From assembly GCA_036872755.1 (NCBI GenBank), contig JAVHNS010000001.1:930001-994000 (forward strand): a stretch of 64,000 bases of DNA, written 5' to 3'. The DNA is from Orbilia blumenaviensis (lineage: Eukaryota > Ascomycota > Orbiliomycetes > Orbiliales > Orbiliaceae). The notes beneath the pieces are model-generated. The model had not been told where the DNA came from, did no database searches, and saw only the letters and a list, made by a program, of their open reading frames with translations. Below are positions 57,104 through 64,000 of this stretch, one piece after another. The translations under genes and the position numbers were made by a program. Every line of letters starts with the position of its first letter. The stretch's first letter is position 1.

Positions 57104-58440
57104 ATGATGCTCACCACCCGAGACCGTGAGAACAGAGTTAATGCTCTCCAAGGAGCCAAAGGAGGATTCTCGAAGACCCCTGGTGGGAAACTTGGCGAGA
57201 ATGAGATCTCGGCCATGAATTTGGGCGGGAAGAGTGGCTTCAAGACTCAGGCAGATGCATTCAAAACACCACTTGGTACGGTGTTATTCCTAGATCGCAC
57301 ATCCATTAAATATACGATGCTAACAATGCTACCCAAGGCCCACGTAGCCGTGTCCCTCTCGGCGGCAAGGATACCAATGTCAAGGCCAAGACTACCATCA
57401 ACTTTAACGACCCACTGCAGACCAACAAGCCAGAGAAGGCTACGCCTTCCTCCATGAAGAAGCGTGCCCGTCGCCAAACTCGCCTCTCCACCACTCAAGC
57501 TCAAGCAAAGGGTCTCACTGAGGAGGATGATGATGTCCCTGAGATAGAGTATATTCCGCCAGCCCCTCAGGAATTGCCCGACATCCCTGAAGACTATGTC
57601 CGAATTGATATGGGAAAGATTAAACAAAACCTATTTAAGGATGTCCATTCAACTCCGATCTACACCGAAAAACAGCGCCAAAAATTCAAGAAGCTCACCT
57701 ACCGTGATGAGAAGAAGGAGGAGGAAGACGTACTTAAGGAGCTCGAATCGATTGTTAGTGATATGAAGATCGGGCTTGAGAAAGAGGCAACTCAGCCTAT
57801 TGTCAAGAAGAAGACATCTAGCTATTCCGGAGCCACCAAGTCTTCACTTGCAAAACGGGGTCCGGTTCGCCCACCCTCTTCTAACTCCGCCAGGCCACCT
57901 TCTGTCGCTTCTGCCAGGCCACCTTCTGCTGCTGGTTCAGGTAGACCGCATTCTGCTGCCTCTGGCCGATCTGCCTCTGCTGCCTCTAGTCGACCGGCTT
58001 CTGTTGCCTCCTCCCGACCACTTTCAACCACTGGTATCAAAAAGAAGACATCCGCTACCGTGGCCGCTAAAAAGTCCGCCAACCCTTGGACCGTTGGAGC
58101 TTACTACGATGACCCCGACCACTATTACAAAGACCCCAGGCCAGACCGTAAAGGTGTTTTCCACCCGCTTGGAAAGCACGGACTCTACTCCGCCAAACTC
58201 ACTAACAAAGTCGCCCCAATCCTTGACGCTAAAATGGCTCCAATCATAGCCAAACTCGAGTCTGGAGAATGTACGACAGATGATTTTGATTATTCAAACA
58301 TTGAGGAGGAAGTTCTTCGCCGAGCCGAAAATCCAATTTACCCTGCAAAATACGACTTCGAGGCTCGCATGCGAGACCTCTTTCGTATGGACGAACCAGA
58401 AGATGATGATGAGGTCTTTCAAATTCCTTTGGAGGAGTAA
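57104..58440 (+). CDS. Securin-like mitotic protein (tentative), 424 aa
   Basis: Two exons, 57104-57275 and 57338-58440 (62-nt intron, phase 1), giving 424 residues. The protein is largely disordered and rich in charged and Ser/Pro residues. Features compatible with fungal securin (Pds1/Cut2) are: an N-terminal RENRVNALQG segment with KTP-type sites; a destruction-box-like RSRVPLGGK (Arg62, Leu65); and an acidic EEDDDVPEIEYIPP segment whose EIEY (residues 126-129) followed by Ile-Pro resembles the separase pseudosubstrate sequence of securins. The middle has Ser/Ala/Pro repeats, and the C-terminus (PWTVGAYYDDPDHYYKDPRP) is more ordered and not obviously securin. If correct, it would hold separase inactive until anaphase. 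An uncharacterised fungal family sharing these short motifs is the alternative. Confidence 0.5.
57880..58030. repeat. Imperfect Ser/Ala/Arg-Pro coding repeat in the securin-like gene
   Basis: About six imperfect units of roughly 24-30 bp encode variations on ARPPSVAS (for example ARPPSVAS, ARPPSAAG, SRPASVAS, SRPLSTTG). It is probably a disordered linker that can expand or contract by slippage. Confidence 0.7.
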
Positions 58441-59175
58441 ATTGTTTCAACCTTTTATCCTACAACAATTCGAGTCGGATTTTGGTTGTGTTTGGCTTTT
58501 GCTTTGTGTCGATTTCCGCCATGTTTGGCAATAAATTTTTCCTAGTTTATGGCTTTAATACTTCTTATGTGCTTTCTAAGACTGTACGGGCCTCCCAAAA
58601 AAAAGAAAACTTAAGGCGAATGCTGGATTGTCGGCTGGGGACGGGTTGTCGGGCGTGACGGATTCTTGTGCTTCTGTTTTTTGCTCCTTTTGGTTTTGTT
58701 CTTCTTTTTCCTTTTCTTCTTTTCAAGAGTTTGTATTGTATTATTAGGGATATGGGCTTAACGATTATTTCTTTGTCGCTGAGATATTCATGTACATTAT
58801 ATAACCGATCATTAGTGCTGCCCCCCCAACACTCATCTTCTACATTGATGAGAAAGAATGGGGCGAAACATCGACATGCACACCATTACTAGGAATGAAC
58901 GAAACAAATGAATTAACAGACGGCTTTTAGTCTATATCCCCAGTCCGTGAACGCCAATATATTACATTTTCTAACCTCGTGTACTCTGTTCAGCCACCAG
59001 TTGTGTCGATAGTGATTATATTTCTCTAGACATATGTCTTGATCGATAGCTGCAGAGATGATATACCCAGGTCATAAAAACAGCCACCAGGCTATCTCCA
59101 CCAGACCACCTTTCCAGCAAATATTTAAACTATCACGATGCGGTACCGTTAGCACAATCCAATCCACCACGGCAT
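58441..59175. other. Convergent 3' region of the securin-like gene and TRM112
   Basis: A 735-nt gap with T-rich stretches expected of terminators. No gene is seen. Confidence 0.45.
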
Positions 59176-59736
59176 CTAAACAAAGAAAGGAAACGAAACC
59201 CCACCTAAATGACTCGGCAACAGAAAATTCCCCACACTCTGATGAATCCCATACTCAAACCCACAGCTTCCACAAACCATCTTCCCCTCTACCACCTCAG
59301 TCTCCATCAAAACCTTATGCAACATCTTCAAAGTCTTCTCATCCTCCTCCCCAACACCGCTACCACCATCAACACTCATATTCATATCTCCATCATCACC
59401 ACCAGTCGAAGTTGATAAACGAGGTAATTCCGGTTTAGTATCTGGTAATGTAAACCCCAGTTCTTTGCTACTGGTGACCAATGCCGGCCAGTCGAGGCGT
59501 GGGAGCAGGTTTGAGAGGAGTAAAGGGTTGTAAGGAACGGATTTTGAGGCTAGTTCTGCGTCGCGGAAGTGGAGGGGGAACGATAGTGGGGAGGATTTGC
59601 AGGCTTTGACGGCGCAGGAGAGGAAGTTTGCTAGATAGATGGGTTTGTGGGAGTTTAGTATGATGATACCCTTTGAAGTTTATTTTTGGGGGATATTTGG
59701 GAAGTTGGATGAGTACGTACCTGTTAAAAGCTTCAT
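59176..59736 (-). CDS. TRM112: Multifunctional methyltransferase subunit Trm112
   Basis: Two exons, 59736-59721 (16 nt, encoding MKLLT plus one base) and 59630-59176, giving 156 residues. The sequence MKLLTANFLSCAVKACKSSP is the family N-terminus. It is followed by PLHFRDAEL and, at the C-terminus, LMETEVVEGKMVCGSCGFEY with the second zinc-binding Cys pair, then NFLLPSHL. Trm112 is the activating partner of several methyltransferases: Trm9 and Trm11 (tRNA), Bud23 (18S rRNA) and Mtq2 (eRF1). A low-complexity insert of about 28 residues (59421-59338, rich in Gly, Asp, Ser) between the two halves makes it longer than the usual 120-140 residues. The tiny first exon is easily missed by gene predictors. 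Confidence 0.9.
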
Positions 59737-61188
59737 GATTGTAGGTATGTATTGTTTCTTTTTGACGAGAGCGGCGGGGATGGGGGATTATTGAAGTCGA
59801 AGTCCTGGTATTTTTGAAAGGCGCAGATCGCTAGTTACAAAAAATTAAGAGCTACCCTGGTCGAGATTGGCGAGAAGGCTTCGGTAAAAAAAAGACTGCC
59901 AAGTTCTCGATGTTTGCTTGAATTCGCCAACACAGAACTCTATGTGGTATTTTTCTCAGCGGCTGCTAGCTAAGCTATGTGATCCAATATATACGCAATT
60001 CGACCCATAGAGTACAACCTCGAAGTAGGTATTACTAGCACTGATATACAAAACCATGTTGTGTATTAAAGTTTCACTATTTCTGGAGTTTCTTTGCGCT
60101 AGTTTTGTATCTCTATTCGAAAATAATTGCAACTTACAAGGTTTGGCTAGAGTTTATTTGATATCGATACAAACTTGCACAAATATGATTAAAGATTTTT
60201 ATAAAACTTGAATTATGTCCACTAGTATCTATTCATGATAAATAGATTGACCTTAAGATCTCGTTTATTCAGCTGCAATTTCTCAGCCTGAACAATACCA
60301 GCTGGCTTGCCGAAAACGTTGCGGATATCTGGTATGGGAAGGTGTGTATGCCCACCTTTACCGAAACACAAACACCGAATACAGGTCGCTCCCCCGAATT
60401 ACAATCCTAAAACATAATATATAAGCATAGCACCGATAAATTTGCTGCGACCATAATGTTAAAGATTGAGCAGAGTGACTATGTCTAGTGTGCATGTGCC
60501 GCCTATAAAACATATTGAATCCTCGGGTCTAATTTCCCCGAGGCATGTCGATGGCTTATGAAAAGCCCTTGCGGTGATCTACGATTCGAATCCTAGAATT
60601 CTCTAATACCACGATGTATTTATACTGAATATCGACCGTGAGCCCGTAAACCGTGATACTTTGGCAATTTCTAGTTGATTTTACGACCAAAACCATGCAA
60701 ACCCTCAGATAAAGTGCCATCGCGATTACAGCATACTCCCAGATCTCCCAATAGTAGTGATTAGCCCATTCTCGGCATATGAGCTGGCGTTTTGGCTCAC
60801 GCGGCTTCACTTATCCCGTCATCAGGCCAAGTATATAGGAAAATTCCAGCGAACATTCAACTTTTTATTACTTATCTACGGTGCGTAAAACAAGTAACCC
60901 TCTAGTGCTGCCTAAAAGAAGAAAAAAACCGATCACTTTTACCGCCACGCCCAGTCTCGCAAATAGATAAAAGACCTGGCACATGAAGCGGGGCTTAAAG
61001 AAAAGGAAAGAAAGAAAGGAGGGGAAAAAAAGTGGACGTGGAAAAAAGTACCCACCGTGTATGCGGTGTACCTATACAAAGAAATAATTATGAAATACAG
61101 GGTACCACACGGTATCGAATGGGCAAAAACAACAACAAGAAGCCGACAAGCATCAGACATAGATTACCAACTCCCTATCTCAACGTAT
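59737..61188. other. Promoter of TRM112 and 3' flank of eIF3m
   Basis: About 1.45 kb without a convincing gene. A tRNA B-box-like GATTCGAATCC occurs near 60583, but no acceptor stem or A box pairs with it. Confidence 0.45.
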
Positions 61189-62635
61189 CTATGCCTCGCC
61201 CAAAACGCCGTCTCCACTCTGCTGCAAAATCCTCTCAGCTGCCGACTTCTCCTTCTCCGTCTGGTTCTCAACCTGTCTTCTCGCCTGTCCGACAACCTCA
61301 AGGATACTCCTCAAACTATCCTTCCAGGTTTCTAGTCTCTGGTGAACTTCCTCCCATTGTTCTTTGCCAAAGGAACGATACGAAACCCGGTGGATTAGGA
61401 AGGTCTGAGTAAGTTGTGAAAGTTTGCCCTCGACTAGACCGGCGCGGATGACGTCGATGACCCAAAGCTCGACATCTTCGGCGGGGATGTGAAGACCAGC
61501 GGCGATTCTGGAGTATGGGAGAGAGCGGTCTTGGGCGGAAGCGGCGAGGGAGGTGAGAGTAAGAAGACGCATTTTGCGAGTAGCAACGGCGTCATCAATA
61601 CCTATGACGATTCATTAGTTATGAGAATTACAACTTTGAAAAGTGGGTTAGAGGCATACCATTCTCCTCAAGCCATCCTTCACGTTCTTCTTTGAATTCC
61701 TCAAGATCCTGGAACTCGCCGGCGGCAAAGATCTCGAAGAAAGAGTACAAGTCGGGATCAGTGGCCGACAAAGCCTTAACGGGCTCCAATACTGTCAAGT
61801 CGCCGAACTCCATGTGGTGTGGGAGGGTGATGGCGGCCTTGATAGCTCTGATAGCGATCTCCCGAGCCTCATCTTCATCTGCCTCGTCTGCTGGGAACCT
61901 CTGGAGGGCCTGGAGCAGGAACTCATAGAATTGGCTGTTCCAACACAATTAGCAAGTGATTCCAATGTAGGTCGTATCAAGGTATGTAAGAACGTACTTG
62001 TCACCAGCCTTCTCAGCAACATTAGCCAAGTTGACCAAAATCTCCCTTGTATCCTCGACACCGGCATCCCACTCCTGTAGCCATCTGTCTAAGCTCTTGA
62101 GCTGTGGCTTCAAAGCGTCATAAAGGCCGTTCTTATCGACAATATCGACGATGCTTCTGAAGACTTCAGATCGTAACGACGACTCTGGAGAAAGGATGTT
62201 GAAGATTGTGGTAAGGATGGTAAGGGAGAGTGTGGCGCTGTTCTGGGAATTCTTCAGAGGAACAGCAAGGTTGGCGGTAACAGTGTCAAGGAGGGAAGGG
62301 AGGAGAGGAGACGTCCGTATTAGGTGGACGAGGAGGTTGTATGCTGGAATATATTCTATATAATATCAAGGTCAGGGTTGTTATAAATATAGATGTTGTA
62401 TACTGAATCGATGAAACATACCCTTCTCTGGAGCTTGCGATAGAATGGAGCTAGCTTCAACAAGCTTCTCCATGACATCTTCCTTCTCGCCCTTTTCAAG
62501 CATTGGATGCAGCTCCTGCGATAGAGTAGTTTCACCTTCCTTCACACCCTTCAAAGCACCAAAGTAGTCGGCTAATTCAATAACTTGGTCATCGAAAGAT
62601 CCCTCGACGAGGAGGGTATTCACGGTAGCGGCCAT
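61189..62635 (-). CDS. Eukaryotic translation initiation factor 3 subunit M
   Basis: Four exons: 62635-62422, 62355-61998, 61934-61660 and 61601-61189, giving 419 residues with all junctions in frame. The N-terminus (MAATVNTLLVEGSFDDQVIELADYF in outline) and the helical-repeat body lead to a PCI domain at about residues 230-375, seen in KMRLLTLTSLAASAQDRSLPYS, IPAEDVELWVIDVIRAGLVEGKL (a winged-helix ending) and VHQRLETWKDSL. eIF3m is one of the PCI subunits of the eIF3 core, present in filamentous fungi and S. pombe but absent from S. cerevisiae. It acts in the cytoplasm in 43S pre-initiation complex assembly. COP9 subunit 7 has a similar PCI layout, but the sequence pattern and length favour eIF3m. 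eIF3b lies about 50 kb away. Confidence 0.88.
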
Positions 62636-64000
62636 GGTGGGCTGGTGGGGTGAAAGCTTCTTTTTTATGTCGCGAAAATGCCTGAGCGTGTGGTATTAAG
62701 CCGGGTTATCTGGTTCGAGCAGTCGGTGGAGCTTCGAGTATCAGATTGGAGGGGGGGGACTTGTGGTCCGGGGTTTGACGTCGGCTTAAGGTTGGCTGAA
62801 AAAGATGGGGTGGTGGTGTCTTTGATACTGTCGACTTTTGCTGGTTGGGTCTCTGGGCTATTCCCAATTTCGCAGTCAACTCTTTTTTTTCTTGTGCTTT
62901 TTGTGCGCAACACGGTGAGTGCCAAGACATGTGGTTGCCAGAGGTGTTTGTCTGCCTTGGAATTGCCTCTTTTAGCTTTTCTACCTGAGAGAAACCGACC
63001 CCAGACCTTTGTCGCATTGAGAATTGGTAGGCGCATGCACATTCAGATTGGAACCCCGATTGGAACATAATCATGATCTCTTAACTGAGATCTTATTGAA
63101 GGTAGATAAGAGTTATCGGTAAGACGGAAAGGAGTCACCGCTCTGAACTGAGTATAATAATGTTCTATCCAATTATTCAATACTCATCTTTACTAATTTT
63201 GCGTCTGCTTTACTAATTACCTGCAAGTGTTAGTTAATCGTGATCTTGAAAGACACAGACAACCAGCTTCAGTATGGACATCAAGAGGCAACCCAAACAA
63301 AGCTCTCTACATTAACAATCTTTTGACCAAAAGATGCTTCAGAATCTATGACAAATGCCTCGGTACCCCACTACCAAAAAATTAGATAAGGTTACCATGT
63401 TTACGTACCAAAACACTGCCGCCGAAACGGAAAGCCGTTGAAACATGGTGGATGGAGATCTGGTAGTCTGGTTTGTTCTCCGATAATTCCCCTTCCAGGC
63501 AAGCGGCCGACTACCAAATCCAACACGCAGCAAAAAGCGAAGCGAGTTGCCAGTCAACCCACCCCGGCTCGTCCCAAGAAAGCCCTTACACGTTCAGATG
63601 CCCGCCTTCGAAACCCGTTAGCTCAATCGAGTTTGGGGGGGAGGAGGTCCAATGTTGGCAACTGTACAGATGCATGTGTATGGAGTATCTATTAGCAGTC
63701 AATTGTCTGATGAGATATTTATTCTTATTGCTTTTTTTGATATTCTTCTTTGAAAAAAGAATTGATTATAAATACAGAGAGCTTTCGCACCGTCAGAGCC
63801 CATTTCCCTTTCCTTTGAATCTTTCGAGTTTCTCTCTCTCTCTCTCTTTTTTTTTGTTCGCGCGTGCCCTTAGCTAGCTTTAGGTCTGCCCCACGTCTGG
63901 ACGCCCCGCGGCACCCCGCCACAGTAAGGTTTTTTGGTCTTAAGCTTCGATCCGGTAGTCCAATTGATTAAATTTAAAACTTGTTACTCCTAGGATTTCT
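62636..64000. other. Right-edge region with the eIF3m promoter
   Basis: The eIF3m promoter and leader lie next to 62635. Further right there is a Lys/Arg-rich open frame (about 63438-63695, plus) without a supportable start or domain, then T-rich and CT-rich runs (63731-63853). I do not support a gene, although the 5' part of one could begin near the edge. Confidence 0.35.

Noticed and set aside
60556..60600. Possible tRNA gene (GATTCGAATCC B-box-like sequence)
   Set aside because: No matching A box at the right distance and no 7-bp acceptor stem on either strand.
63438..63695. Lys/Arg-rich frame, perhaps a histone-like or nuclear protein
   Set aside because: No supported start, the adjoining splice signals are weak, and no domain was recognised.
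1..64000. CRISPR arrays, rRNA genes, intact transposons, biosynthetic gene cluster
   Set aside because: No spaced direct repeats, no rRNA-like conserved tracts, no transposase, integrase or reverse-transcriptase motifs, and no PKS/NRPS/terpene core enzyme was seen.

Overview
The window looks like nuclear DNA from a filamentous ascomycete (Pezizomycotina). Genes lie on both strands. Introns are mostly 50-140 nt, with GTAAGT/GTATGT-type donors, CTAAC/CTGAC-type branch points and CAG/TAG acceptors. The readable genes are fungal orthologues such as PRT1, HEL2, RRP17, ERD1, BIG1, RCY1, RRP9, PRE1, TPM1 and TRM112. I cannot assign a class or species. I saw no tRNA, rRNA, CRISPR array or intact transposon. 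All exon structures were read by eye from splice signals and checked only for reading-frame continuity.

Layout. 1-9.6 kb: a small GRGGAGN-repeat (Par32/DUF3602-like) gene, about 5.8 kb of gene-poor DNA with a probable cytochrome P450 relic, then eIF3b. 9.6-22.1 kb: an intronless HExxHxxGxxH metalloprotease, a DEK-C/SWIB chromatin-type protein, and a 1097-residue protein that resembles the C-terminal half of a fungal NLR (winged-helix/helical region plus WD40) without a NACHT domain. 22.8-37.1 kb: HEL2, RRP17, ERD1, BIG1, RCY1, a glutaredoxin-like gene with an 18-nt exon, and a small ASCH/PUA-like gene. 38.3-51.2 kb: an accessory-looking block with two convergent, intron-rich SLIP-GC/dynamin-like GTPase genes, an F-box gene and a BTB/POZ gene. 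51.8-62.6 kb: RRP9, PRE1 (its start codon is split by an intron), tropomyosin, a securin-like gene, TRM112 and eIF3m. The last 1.4 kb has no gene I can support.

How the genes work together. The conserved genes serve translation initiation (eIF3b, eIF3m), stalled-ribosome quality control (HEL2), ribosome biogenesis (RRP17, RRP9), tRNA/rRNA/release-factor methylation (TRM112), secretion and cell wall (ERD1, BIG1, RCY1), proteolysis (PRE1) and actin/mitosis (tropomyosin, securin-like). The accessory genes are the metalloprotease, the NLR-like protein, the GTPase pair, the F-box and the BTB protein. They resemble families used in recognition, immunity-like or ubiquitin functions, but nothing here proves that they act together.

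The points most worth following are: the NACHT-less NLR-like protein; the convergent GTPase pair with degenerate G motifs, one copy carrying an in-frame TAG; the intronless metzincin; the 13-nt and 18-nt exons; and the intron inside the PRE1 start codon.
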